Positions 1 to 7,188 of a DNA stretch of 64,000 nucleotides are shown piece by piece (the stretch's first letter is position 1; each line of letters opens with the position of its first letter). The notes beneath the pieces were generated by a model. That model was not told the DNA's origin. It saw only the letters and a program-made list of their open reading frames with translations, and searched no databases. The stretch spans positions 186,001 through 250,000 of the forward strand of contig NZ_JAVJSQ010000015.1 of NCBI RefSeq assembly GCF_040219335.1, given 5' to 3'. Source of the stretch: Gimesia sp. Lineage in GTDB: Bacteria > Planctomycetota > Planctomycetia > Planctomycetales > Planctomycetaceae. A program made the position numbers and the translations under genes.

Positions 1-146
1 ACTAAGAGAACACATTCAAAGATGTTCTACAAAAAACGGGGAAAATAATATAATTGACAGGTTTTGGGAGCCTGATATGGTTTTCGGCATTAAAGCAGAA
101 TCCTTCTGCTACTTTCAATGTTCTTTGTTTAAATGGAATTAAGATT

Positions 147-611
147 ATGAACCATCCTCTCCCTGAACAATCAGATATATCTGAGATTAAGTCGCTCTTG
201 AAAGAGAATTGGGAACAAAATAATCAGATTCTACAGCAGCAAGATTTGATTATCACAACTATCAAAAACCAAACTGGATATCAGGTTGAAAGATCTGATA
301 TCAGCTTCTACCAGCAAGTTGGCAACAAAATCAAATTCGCTTGTCATGTAGCCTGTAAATACATAACAGTTCACACTGTTATCGGATTTATTTATATTGG
401 AATTTCAGGTGATGATTCATTTCCTGATCCTAATGAATTGGCTATAAAAGTAAGAACTGTAGTATTTGATAATTTAGATGTATTAAATTTCAATACTCGC
501 TTGAATCTACCTGCTGATCAGGACTCAGATCAGGAAAATCATTATTTTCATTTGAAATATGGAGTACCTACAACTACAGCACCCCCAGAACCTTCTCCAA
601 GTATGGTATGA
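147..611 (+). CDS. Hypothetical protein, 154 aa
   Basis: I do not recognise this protein. The first 55 residues are polar and helical with many Gln, Asn and Glu, followed by a mixed region with beta-like stretches, and the tail is rich in Pro, Thr and Ser. No membrane segment or known motif is visible. I chose the ATG at 147; the frame is open up to a TTG at 54, but the extra N-terminus looks unlike a natural start and neither site has a strong ribosome binding site. A strong hairpin terminator follows 25 bases after the stop, which supports a real transcription unit. Base composition is AT-rich like the rest of the island. Confidence 0.5.
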   Translation: MNHPLPEQSDISEIKSLLKENWEQNNQILQQQDLIITTIKNQTGYQVERSDISFYQQVGNKIKFACHVACKYITVHTVIGFIYIGISGDDSFPDPNELAIKVRTVVFDNLDVLNFNTRLNLPADQDSDQENHYFHLKYGVPTTTAPPEPSPSMV

Positions 612-635
612 AGTTTGGTCAATATTATAAGCGAA

Positions 636-667
636 ACAGGGACATTTAAGAATGTCCCTGTTTTTTT
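636..667 (+). terminator. Rho-independent terminator
   Basis: A perfect 10-bp stem, ACAGGGACAT (636-645) against ATGTCCCTGT (652-661), has a 6-base loop and is followed by a run of seven T (661-667). It terminates the gene ending at 611. Confidence 0.85.
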
Positions 668-858
668 GATTGGGGGATAAACGAAGCACCTGCTTCCCCC
701 TTTAGTTTCGCAAGTTGTGTTTCACAGAATTCAGCGATCTTTGAGTCAGTATGGCTGATTTTACTAACACATTTAAGAAAATTCCATGAAGAAGTTACAG
801 AATGAAGACGGACCCAATATCGAAAACCAAGGATGATTACACCGACATCATCAATCAT
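646..858 (-). CDS. Doubtful small hypothetical protein, 70 aa
   Basis: An open frame on the minus strand, convergent with the gene at 147-611. Its stop codon falls inside the terminator hairpin of that gene. An AGGGAC sequence lies about 9 bases upstream of the ATG at 858. No motif is recognised. It is the only reasonable frame between the two flanking plus-strand genes, but it may be a chance frame. Confidence 0.3.
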   Translation of the reverse strand: MIDDVGVIILGFRYWVRLHSVTSSWNFLKCVSKISHTDSKIAEFCETQLAKLKGEAGASFIPQSKKQGHS

Positions 859-946
859 AACAGTGTCCCTGAATTCCCAGTGGGAGTTGAATGAAAAAAA
901 TCGTTAAGGACTGGAAAGACAGTACAGATAACTGAAAGTGAATGTC

Positions 947-2086
947 ATGCCTCAAAATGCACAAGAAGTATCGGTGGCCGAACTTGGAAAGCTAAGCTTT
1001 CTAAAAAGTGTACCTCAAGATGGCCGAATAATCGCTGCAACAAGCTTCTATGAGAACAACACGCCGTACTGCGGGATACCAAATCCACAGACGGGCGAGA
1101 TTATTGTGATGCCGAATACGATTGCTTGTTGGGGAGCCTACTGGAGTACGAGTCAGATAGATTCTGACCAAGATACCTTGCTTCCGCTGCTCGACACACT
1201 AGCTCAGCACTTCACATTTGGAAAGGTCGTCCATCCAATGCGGGGTATCGAATTTGACATCGGCAACCTCACCGCAGTTATCGAGAAGTTTCTTGCGGTA
1301 CATGACTACCATGTTGCTAGACCAAAGGCGGACACCGCTGTGAGGTTAATGTATCTAACAGAATTAGAGTACTTCTTTGGAATCTGTCGCTCTCTGATCG
1401 ATCTCTTGCATGACTGCTATCGGTATGTTCATATGCAGTTTGGCGGAAGCCCCCTTCCCCAGACGTTTGGAAAATTCGTAGATCGAGAGGTTTCAGAGTT
1501 GGTACAAAAATACTCACTTCCCCCTGACACGGAAACTTATCTGACACAGGTGAAACCTCTATTTGCTCACATCAGGAATGTTCGGGATTCGATTTATCAC
1601 CATGGAAAAAGTCTGGAATTGATTTACTTGACGGAAGAAGGCCCCGGAGTATGCCTCGACCATCCCCCTTTCGATGTGTTCAAACCTCATTTTGATGAAG
1701 ATTCGCATTTCTTAACCATGATGACTCCGAACAACATTGGCTCGATATTCTACATTGTGGTTTCGTTGGTGGATCAAATGGTCGATGCCACGACAAAGCT
1801 TGCCGAAACTATGAAAAAGGTATTTTCTCCAATCCCACCCCGCTATACGAAGGATGGGTATAACTACTTTTTACGAGGACCAAGTTTTGTGTTGATAAAT
1901 AATCGACACGAATTGTTAGAAAAGTGCTGGTTATCCCCTGCTCGTCAGCATATCGCCCCCCATTTAGATAGTCGTCGCCCATTTCTAGGACCAAAATCAT
2001 CTGTTTCAACGGACGCTGGCATGTCCAAGTCGAGTCCAGTAATCGCAAAGAACAGTGATGATTCTGAGGAGGACACTCCCGATTAA
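947..2086 (+). CDS. Hypothetical protein with HEPN-like motif, 379 aa
   Basis: An unfamiliar soluble protein. After a mixed N-terminal part (about residues 1-115), a helical section follows. It contains the sequence RNVRDSIYHHG (R210 to G220), which fits the R-x4-6-H signature (R213, H218) of HEPN ribonuclease or HEPN-fold domains. That domain is common in toxins and defence proteins and places the motif in a late helix, as here. The C-terminal 40 residues are Ser/Asp-rich and probably disordered. I start at ATG 947; a GTG at 938 would add three residues. The HEPN assignment is by eye only, and a non-catalytic HEPN fold or a chance match is possible. Confidence 0.6.
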   Translation: MPQNAQEVSVAELGKLSFLKSVPQDGRIIAATSFYENNTPYCGIPNPQTGEIIVMPNTIACWGAYWSTSQIDSDQDTLLPLLDTLAQHFTFGKVVHPMRGIEFDIGNLTAVIEKFLAVHDYHVARPKADTAVRLMYLTELEYFFGICRSLIDLLHDCYRYVHMQFGGSPLPQTFGKFVDREVSELVQKYSLPPDTETYLTQVKPLFAHIRNVRDSIYHHGKSLELIYLTEEGPGVCLDHPPFDVFKPHFDEDSHFLTMMTPNNIGSIFYIVVSLVDQMVDATTKLAETMKKVFSPIPPRYTKDGYNYFLRGPSFVLINNRHELLEKCWLSPARQHIAPHLDSRRPFLGPKSSVSTDAGMSKSSPVIAKNSDDSEEDTPD

Positions 2087-2159
2087 ACCATAGTATAATC
2101 AATGCGTCTCACCCAAGAATTAGGCTGTTCCAAATATTTTGAGGTTGTTTTTAACCGAC

Positions 2160-2786
2160 TCATGTTTGAACCTGCATGAACGCCTCAACGAACATCTCTG
2201 AATCCTGTGCCCCAGCCAATGTCAATTTCTGGTTGATGATAAAGAAAGGAACTCCATCAACCCCAAACTGCTGAGACATTTCTCTGGATTTTGCGATGAG
2301 ATCCAGTCCTTCATTACAGTCCAACATGGATTCCACAGCCTGTCGATCTAGACCTGCTTCGACCCCCACGTTAACCAGCGTCTCACGAGCACCTATATCC
2401 TGCCCCTCTGTAAAATAAGCTCGAAACAGTGCCTCTACAACAGCATCCTGACAGCCATACTGATCAGCAAACCATATGAGCCGATGGGCATCAACAGTAT
2501 TTGGAGTCCGAGAAATCTTGTCGAATGCAAAATGAATTCCCTCAGATTCACCAACAGCGACCATTTTGGCATCCAGCTCCAGTGATCGCTCCCAGCTTCC
2601 AAACTTTCTGGTGCGATATTCTTTTCGGCTGATCCCTTCTTTCGGCATTTGGGGGTTGAGCTGGAACGGATGCCATCGCACACTGACTTGTGTATCGGTT
2701 GCAGCAATCGCTTTTTCAAGTCGCCGTTTGCCTATGTAACACCACGGACAGATCACATCTGAAATCACATCTACTGACACTTCCAT
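2160..2786 (-). CDS. DsbA-family oxidoreductase, FrnE-like
   Basis: A thioredoxin-fold protein of the DsbA/FrnE (2-hydroxychromene-2-carboxylate isomerase-like) family. The N-terminal strand leads into a CPWCY active site (about residues 14-18). The family cis-proline is in GVDGVPFF near residue 177, and the helical insertion between them has the family length (208 aa in total). There is no signal peptide, so it should act in the cytoplasm as a disulfide reductase or isomerase, or in glutathione-dependent detoxification. It lies 50 bp downstream of the helix-turn-helix gene at 2837-3529 on the same strand and may be co-transcribed. It is unusual cargo for a mobile element; a host gene captured by the island is the simplest explanation. 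Confidence 0.88.
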   Translation of the reverse strand: MEVSVDVISDVICPWCYIGKRRLEKAIAATDTQVSVRWHPFQLNPQMPKEGISRKEYRTRKFGSWERSLELDAKMVAVGESEGIHFAFDKISRTPNTVDAHRLIWFADQYGCQDAVVEALFRAYFTEGQDIGARETLVNVGVEAGLDRQAVESMLDCNEGLDLIAKSREMSQQFGVDGVPFFIINQKLTLAGAQDSEMFVEAFMQVQT

Positions 2787-2836
2787 TTTATCTCACTTTA
2801 ATTATGCTCAAATCTACTTGGATTATCATCACCAGC

Positions 2837-3529
2837 TCAGATCGTCTTTGAAAAATGTTTCCGCAACTTCGCCAATGCTTCTTCTGGCATCCCCTTCCCC
2901 AAATACATCCAACCATGAAATGTCGGTAGATCGACTTCGGCAATCTGCATCAATTCTCCATTTGTAAGCGGTCCTAATTCATCCCGATCAACACCGATCT
3001 CTTGCAAGAGTAACCTGAATGGATTTGTTCGCTCCTGTTCTGGTTCGGAGTTGGTCCTTTTGGAACCACTCATCTTTTTTGGCTCTTTCTTCTGTTTAGA
3101 TACTTTCGCTGGTATTTTGGGTTTTGTAGCCGTCTGTTTTTTCACCTTCTTTTGTTGTGACTTTTGGGTGATCTTTGGTCGCTTGGATTTTATGTTATTC
3201 TTTTTTACGGATACCTGCTGTTTTGATCCCTCAGTTGATTCGGCTTCTAGCAACCACTCCTTAACAGCCTCGACTCTGAAGCGGACTGACTGACCGATCC
3301 GAATACAGGGGAGTCCCCTTTCCACCGTCATTCTGTGAAGATGCCTCTCAGAGATTGATAGACGTTTTGCCATTTCACTTGAACGCAACAATAGGCGGTC
3401 GTCTGTTTCCAAGACTTGGTCTGTATTTTTATGATCTGTTGGGCATTCTATATTTTGCAATTCGCTGACAACTTCATTTACAACAAATTTTAATAAGCAA
3501 CGGAAAGCACTTTCGAGTTCATTGGGCAT
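2837..3529 (-). CDS. Excisionase/AlpA-type DNA-binding regulator
   Basis: Residues about 45-95 form a helix-turn-helix of the excisionase/MerR-like HTH_17 type: LLRSSEMAKRLSISERHLHR, then an IRIGQSVRFR wing-like strand and a V-x-E-W-L helix. A Lys/Gln-rich linker of about 55 residues follows (roughly 105-160), then a second small helical domain (about 168-230) that may also bind DNA. An excellent ribosome binding site (AAGGAGA) precedes the ATG at 3529. Proteins of this kind control excision or early transcription in prophages and satellites. Upstream, at 3740-3864, is a cluster of TTATTAAT sites that could be its operators. Confidence 0.75.
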   Translation of the reverse strand: MPNELESAFRCLLKFVVNEVVSELQNIECPTDHKNTDQVLETDDRLLLRSSEMAKRLSISERHLHRMTVERGLPCIRIGQSVRFRVEAVKEWLLEAESTEGSKQQVSVKKNNIKSKRPKITQKSQQKKVKKQTATKPKIPAKVSKQKKEPKKMSGSKRTNSEPEQERTNPFRLLLQEIGVDRDELGPLTNGELMQIAEVDLPTFHGWMYLGKGMPEEALAKLRKHFSKTI

Positions 3530-3739
3530 GACAGTCTCCTTGTTAAATGGAATAGTTCGTATCTATCCATTTAAGCAAGGCGAGTGCGTCTGGGGAAAAT
3601 GCGATAGCAGTTTTTACGAGACTTTTTCAATCCAGCTCCAGAGAGATCTGACCCCTCAACCACATCACTACCACACTACTGCACCAAATCTGCCAAATCC
3701 CCTACCCATAAAGCACATCCTCCAAGAACAGCTTCCCAC

Positions 3740-3864
3740 AATTAATAACAGCCATTCAACGTTATTAATTCCATTCAGGACAATCCATCAGCCAGTTCTC
3801 AGGTTAATAACCATCATGCCCACTCAAGGGCACAATTATTAACCGCTGACGTGGGGTTATTAAT
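3740..3864. promoter_or_regulatory. Cluster of five TTATTAAT-type sites
   Basis: Five copies of a 9-10 bp motif occur within 125 bp: AATTAATAAC at 3740-3749, GTTATTAATT at 3761-3770 (a perfect inverted pair, 11-base spacer), GGTTAATAACC at 3802-3812, AATTATTAACC at 3834-3844 and GGTTATTAAT at 3855-3864. The cluster lies in the otherwise empty 364 bp between the regulator gene (3529) and the micro-protein gene (3894). Inferred role: operators for the regulator encoded at 2837-3529, or iteron-like initiator sites. Confidence 0.55.
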
Positions 3865-3893
3865 GAGACTGAAGGGCGTTCTGGGGGGAATGT

Positions 3894-4067
3894 TCAAAAC
3901 CCAATCTTCTTCCAATCAACTTTCAGGTCATCTTGTACGGACAATATTTCTTCTGAGCCGAGACGATCCAAAAAACCGTTCTCTGTGGCTGTCATGAATT
4001 CATCAGCGGTCAGATAATAGATGGAATTGGTGGTCGTGACGGTGACTGTCGGGTTTGGTTCGGACAT
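3894..4067 (-). CDS. Micro-protein, 57 aa, paralogue of the one at 4905-5054
   Basis: Starts MSEPNPTVTVTTTNS, continues YYLTADEFMTATENGFLDRL and ends with a charged tail closing in KKIGF. The first 31 residues are closely related to the protein at 4905-5054, both in sequence and at DNA level; the C-termini differ. The ATG at 4067 lies six bases after the TAA of the DUF2971 gene, so it is the last gene of a four-gene operon (5353 to 3894). An AAGAAAG stretch directly upstream may be the ribosome binding site. No function is recognised. Conservation of one end with divergence of the other suggests a shared binding partner or membrane or protein-docking segment. Confidence 0.65.
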   Translation of the reverse strand: MSEPNPTVTVTTTNSIYYLTADEFMTATENGFLDRLGSEEILSVQDDLKVDWKKIGF

Positions 4068-4073
4068 TCTTTC

Positions 4074-4847
4074 TTACTTAATCTTTTCAAAGTCAATTTG
4101 AAATCGAGTCTCGTTTATCTTCCCTTTGTAGAGTTGAACTTTTTCATTGTAAGACCGAACAATATTTCTAATTGTTTCTATGTGTTCAGAGTCTATTTTT
4201 GTGCCAAAATAGACTGCTTTTAGTGCCTTCGATGAATATTTAAGTCTACTGCCTGCGGATGGTCCGATAATTCTCCACTCACGTTCATATGACCAGTCAA
4301 TAAACTTTGTTTTCAATAACTCAACATAGATGTCGATGTCATTTTCTTCATGAATAAAGAGCGGGTTAACTTGTGGAAACTCAGTCACATAGTCCACTTT
4401 AGTCACTTTTGAAAAAGGAGTTTCCTTTGTATCGAATTCTAAACAAATCCCTTTATGGTAGTCAGCGTAGTGAGACCACATCAGAATATTGTCATTAGAC
4501 TCTGAGAAACATGAAACGCCTGCTTTTTCAGAAGATCTCTTGATACTCTTTTTAAGGTGCCATTTCATATCCATTACAATCTGGTCACATAACATTTCAT
4601 ATCCTTCATGGCCATGATACTTAGAATCAAGAGTCAATGTATCATTGGGATTTTGTTGTTGAAGTATTTCATTACACTTGAATAGCTCTTCTTTGCTGGG
4701 CCTGCTTAGTCTGAAATTTGGAGCAAAATCATATGGATCATTGAATTTGCAAGGGGCGTTTAAATAAATCAGCTGATCTATCAGACTCATGATGCTGTAT
4801 TTGGTAACAGAAGTATATTTAAAAACTGATTCAGGTTGATTAACCAT
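4074..4847 (-). CDS. DUF2971 domain protein
   Basis: A 257-residue protein typical of the DUF2971 family. Characteristic segments are FKYTSVTKYS near the N-terminus, CKFNDPYDFAPNF (about residues 33-45), SNDNILMWSHYADYHKGICLEFD (around residues 115-140) and the late YEREWRIIGP. The family has no settled biochemical role; it is common in mobile islands and beside defence genes. It sits in an operon with a 93-aa protein and a micro-protein upstream and a paralogous micro-protein downstream, separated by only six bases. AT-rich codon use matches the island. Confidence 0.85.
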   Translation of the reverse strand: MVNQPESVFKYTSVTKYSIMSLIDQLIYLNAPCKFNDPYDFAPNFRLSRPSKEELFKCNEILQQQNPNDTLTLDSKYHGHEGYEMLCDQIVMDMKWHLKKSIKRSSEKAGVSCFSESNDNILMWSHYADYHKGICLEFDTKETPFSKVTKVDYVTEFPQVNPLFIHEENDIDIYVELLKTKFIDWSYEREWRIIGPSAGSRLKYSSKALKAVYFGTKIDSEHIETIRNIVRSYNEKVQLYKGKINETRFQIDFEKIK

Positions 4848-4904
4848 TTATCACCTCTTTGCAAGAGCATACAGATTCCATCGTGGCTGCGTGCCTTCCC
4901 TATT

Positions 4905-5054
4905 TCATTGTCCCAAAATGGCTAATTCAGGGGAATGTTTTTTGTTGTCTTCGGTGTTTTTTGTCATACCGTTTTCAGTGGCTATGAGGTATTCATCTGC
5001 GGTCAGATAATAGACGGAGCTGGTTGTGGTGACGGTGACTGTCGGGTTCTTCAT
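4905..5054 (-). CDS. Micro-protein, 49 aa, paralogue of the one at 3894-4067
   Basis: Begins MKNPTVTVTTTSSVYYLTAD, followed by EYLIATENG, then a Lys/Asn-rich tail ending LAILGQ. It shares the NPTVTVTTT-x-S-x-YYLTADE-x3-ATENG core with the 57-aa protein on the other side of the DUF2971 gene. The ATG at 5054 lies 17 bases after the stop of the 93-aa gene (5072), and the stop is 57 bases before the DUF2971 start. No clear Shine-Dalgarno is seen, so translation may be coupled to the gene upstream. Two independent copies with a conserved protein core make a chance frame unlikely. Confidence 0.65.
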   Translation of the reverse strand: MKNPTVTVTTTSSVYYLTADEYLIATENGMTKNTEDNKKHSPELAILGQ

Positions 5055-5071
5055 TTGGCTTTGGGACGCTG

Positions 5072-5353
5072 CTAGGTCTCTTCTTTTGATTGGGATTTGG
5101 TCAAGTGGCGGATGGACTGTTTTAGCAGCTCTCGGATCGCATCATCTTTCAGCAGCTTCTTTATGTCTTTGCGATCAATTGATGCAGGTGCGTCATCCAC
5201 GAGTAAGCGTTGAGCCAAATCATTTAAATCAGTCGCAATTATTTCAGGAACATCTCCATCTGGATCTAGATAGTCCCTCAGACGCCCCAGAACTATATCG
5301 GAGTGGATCTGGTGGAAAATCTGCTGGTACTCTTGTGGGAGTTTGTCTGTCAT
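5072..5353 (-). CDS. Small helical hypothetical protein, 93 aa
   Basis: A charged, mostly helical protein with Asp- and Lys-rich stretches and no recognised domain. It is first in the operon that continues with the micro-protein (5054), DUF2971 (4847) and the second micro-protein (4067). A GGAA sequence lies about nine bases before the ATG at 5353. One copy of the GGCATCCGTGCC palindrome (5377-5388) lies just upstream of the start. I prefer this frame to the plus-strand frame across the same bases, which has an implausible Trp/Ser/Leu-rich composition. Confidence 0.65.
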   Translation of the reverse strand: MTDKLPQEYQQIFHQIHSDIVLGRLRDYLDPDGDVPEIIATDLNDLAQRLLVDDAPASIDRKDIKKLLKDDAIRELLKQSIRHLTKSQSKEET

Positions 5354-5376
5354 GATTGTTCCAATTTAAAAAAGAA

Positions 5377-5388
5377 GGCATCCGTGCC
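5377..5388. repeat. GGCATCCGTGCC palindrome, copy 1
   Basis: A 12-base element with GGCA/TGCC arms, followed on the minus strand by T-rich sequence and, 24 bases on, by the start codon of the 93-aa gene (5353). Other copies: 5962-5973 and 7165-7176 (identical), 7064-7075 (degenerate). Confidence 0.55.
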
Positions 5389-5526
5389 AAAATGTTCTTT
5401 TAGCTAATCTACTATCAATTGCGATTGATTGGCAATTAAAAGCCGTCTGCCGTAGATTGCATACAGTTGCCTTTCCCGATTTGACCCAGATCGAGCTTGC
5501 GAGATGGAATAGAGTCCCTCCAGTTG

Positions 5527-5796
5527 TCAATTTACTCGGTCGCCAAAGGATTGCATGGGCACAGCTACATACCGCCAAATCTGAAGATCGCCATCAAATG
5601 CTTCTTCTTGAGCGGTGTTGATGATCTCAGCGTTTAAATTCGCTGCTCTTTGACGAGCTTCGTCCTCAGAATAGATGTAGGGACCTTCTGGTTTTCCCAG
5701 ATAATGAAGGGGAGGCTTCGATTCATCGTAATAGTATGCGACTAACCAATTTTCGTCAGAAGAGTCGTCGAATTGTGTTTCAGTTTCGTTGTTCAT
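5527..5796 (-). CDS. Small acidic hypothetical protein, 89 aa
   Basis: An acidic N-terminus (about 15 residues) is followed by a WLVAYYYDES strand, a YIYSEDEARQRAANLN helix and a final IWRYVAVPM strand, which suggests a small alpha/beta domain. Not recognised. Its ATG overlaps the TGA of the 57-aa gene upstream (ATGA overlap at 5793-5796), so the two are probably translationally coupled. The 173 bp between this gene and the gene at 5353 hold one copy of the GGCATCCGTGCC element. Confidence 0.6.
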   Translation of the reverse strand: MNNETETQFDDSSDENWLVAYYYDESKPPLHYLGKPEGPYIYSEDEARQRAANLNAEIINTAQEEAFDGDLQIWRYVAVPMQSFGDRVN

Positions 5797-5966
5797 TTTA
5801 ATTTATCTTTCTGTGAAGTGTCTGGATCTGATTCTGAAATCAAATACCAGCGTTTTTTCTGATCTCTAATAATAGAGTGTTGCAATTTCAGTTTTTGAAA
5901 TATTATTTCTAAGTATTTCAGCGGGTAGCTTTCTGCTGTGTCTATAACTGAGTTAGAAAATGGCAT
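5793..5966 (-). CDS. Small hypothetical protein, 57 aa
   Basis: The frame starts MPFSNSVIDTAESYPLKYLE and ends SDPDTSQKDKLK. It has a helical middle with Leu/Ile at heptad-like spacing, then basic residues. The start lies inside a GGCATCCGTGCC element, 20 bases after the TAG of the gene at 5986-7032. Its stop overlaps the start of the 89-aa gene by the classic ATGA arrangement. No function is recognised. The overlap at one end and close packing at the other argue for a real gene. Confidence 0.5.
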   Translation of the reverse strand: MPFSNSVIDTAESYPLKYLEIIFQKLKLQHSIIRDQKKRWYLISESDPDTSQKDKLK

Positions 5967-5973
5967 CCGTGCC
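5962..5973. repeat. GGCATCCGTGCC palindrome, copy 2
   Basis: Identical to copies 1 and 4. On the minus strand its ATG is the start codon of the 57-aa frame, 20 bases past the preceding stop, the same spacing as copy 4. Confidence 0.55.
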
Positions 5974-5985
5974 GAATGTGCCTAT

Positions 5986-7032
5986 CTAAGCCATCAATTC
6001 TTTAATCAGTTCAACAATCAAATGTTGTGGTGGTAGTGGCAAATCAGATCTTTTAAATGGACGACCATAATTTCTGAGATCTGCACCTTTTCCATCGCTC
6101 AATATTTCAGGTTTGACGTAGGAATGAAAGCAAATGTCTTGACCAGCAATATTGAAATTGTGCTCGTATAAAGTTCGGTCTGAATAAATGCCTGTTCCAC
6201 CGCATGACCAACAATCATCATAGCCACCATCACAAGACCAACATACTTTAGTTTCACGTCTGACAAATTTGCCTTCGGTCAGATTGTGTTGATTTGCTTC
6301 AATCCATTGATCTTTAAGGCTGTAAACTTCATCGATACGGTTTACTTTTTGTAAACGATTAACAAGCTTCAATGCATTGGCTAAAAGCAATTCTTCTGTT
6401 TTGTATTTTTTCAACCATGCCTTGTTCAATTGCTTGACGGTCAATTTTGTTTTTTTTGCTCTCAAAGATCGACAATTATAAATTGAATAAATTCGCTTGC
6501 CATTGATGTGACAACCCCAAGGATTGCCAGCAGTTCTAAATCCTAAGTTGCTCCAGTAATTTTTGGTTCCATTGCCAAACTGATAGCCAAGTTCATCAGA
6601 AGCAATAATATTTGTACCATCAATCACAAATTGAAGAATTATTTGCCGATCCAATTTAGGATACTGACTTGCTAGTTCAGCAACTCTTGCTGCTCTAAAT
6701 TGTTCTATCCTTATTTGTTCCTGTCTCTTTTCTTTAATTCTGGCTGCTTCTTTTTGCCGTTGCCTTTCTTGAATGGCTGCGAATAATTTAGGCTTTGCTC
6801 CTGTTGCGATGACTACACCATCAAATTCAGGCTTGCAGCCAAACCTTGAATTACAGAAGCCTGTCATTGCTTTAGCGTAGTCAATATTCAGTTTAGTAAG
6901 CCAATGATGCAGGCTAATTCCATCGATCCTGCGAACATGGCAATAGCCTCTAGGGATTCCATTTCTTACGTCTATATTTCCATACAGATTGATAAATCTG
7001 CTGATACCTTTTTTTTCTGTTGTTGAAACCAT
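5986..7032 (-). CDS. Zinc-finger-like hypothetical protein, 348 aa
   Basis: Not recognised as a whole. Residues about 85-115 form a very basic, Gln/Arg/Glu-rich helix. Near the C-terminus two CWSC motifs (Cys 264, 267, 274, 277) followed by GGTGIY resemble the CxxCxGxG zinc centre of DnaJ-like proteins. A Phe-His-Ser-Tyr strand follows, as in phage-type zinc-finger-like proteins. I use the ATG at 7032, which has GAGAGATAGAGAG directly before it, rather than the one at 7047. The gene heads a run of closely spaced minus-strand genes. RNA or DNA binding is a plausible guess from the basic helix and zinc centre. Confidence 0.65.
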   Translation of the reverse strand: MVSTTEKKGISRFINLYGNIDVRNGIPRGYCHVRRIDGISLHHWLTKLNIDYAKAMTGFCNSRFGCKPEFDGVVIATGAKPKLFAAIQERQRQKEAARIKEKRQEQIRIEQFRAARVAELASQYPKLDRQIILQFVIDGTNIIASDELGYQFGNGTKNYWSNLGFRTAGNPWGCHINGKRIYSIYNCRSLRAKKTKLTVKQLNKAWLKKYKTEELLLANALKLVNRLQKVNRIDEVYSLKDQWIEANQHNLTEGKFVRRETKVCWSCDGGYDDCWSCGGTGIYSDRTLYEHNFNIAGQDICFHSYVKPEILSDGKGADLRNYGRPFKRSDLPLPPQHLIVELIKELMA

Positions 7033-7047
7033 CTCTCTATCTCTCAT

Positions 7048-7169
7048 TTAGTGTTTAAAAAATGGCGTACGTGCTGTTTTGGTTCCTGCTTTCATTGTTG
7101 AACGAGCGTTCCTATGAATAGCAGCAGACGGCTATCTGTCTTGTCTGCACCTGTGTAAATAAATGGCAT
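7048..7169 (-). other. Two tiny coupled leader frames (25 and 15 codons)
   Basis: Downstream of the gene ending at 7189, an ATG at 7169 opens a 25-codon frame (7169-7092, starts MPFIYTGADK). It overlaps by ATGA with a 15-codon frame (7095-7048, starts MKAGTKTART). The second frame's TAA is directly followed by the ATG at 7047 of the next gene. They could be leader peptides or chance frames; I cannot decide. Confidence 0.25.
7064..7075. repeat. Degenerate copy of the GGCATCCGTGCC element (copy 3)
   Basis: Reads GGCGTACGTGCT. On the minus strand it is followed by the same CCATTTTTTAAAC-type flank as the intact copies, but the ATG is lost. It is 17 bases upstream of the ATG at 7047. Confidence 0.4.
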
Positions 7170-7176
7170 CCGTGCC
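7165..7176. repeat. GGCATCCGTGCC palindrome, copy 4
   Basis: Identical to copies 1 and 2. It is placed 20 bases (ATG to stop) after the gene ending at 7189, as copy 2 is after the gene ending at 5986. Confidence 0.55.
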
Positions 7177-7188
7177 GAATAATTCCTG

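Noticed and set aside
3522-3842. 106-codon plus-strand frame opposite the regulator start
   Set aside because: Overlaps the regulator's ribosome binding site and the TTATTAAT array; Pro/His-rich composition and no start signal.
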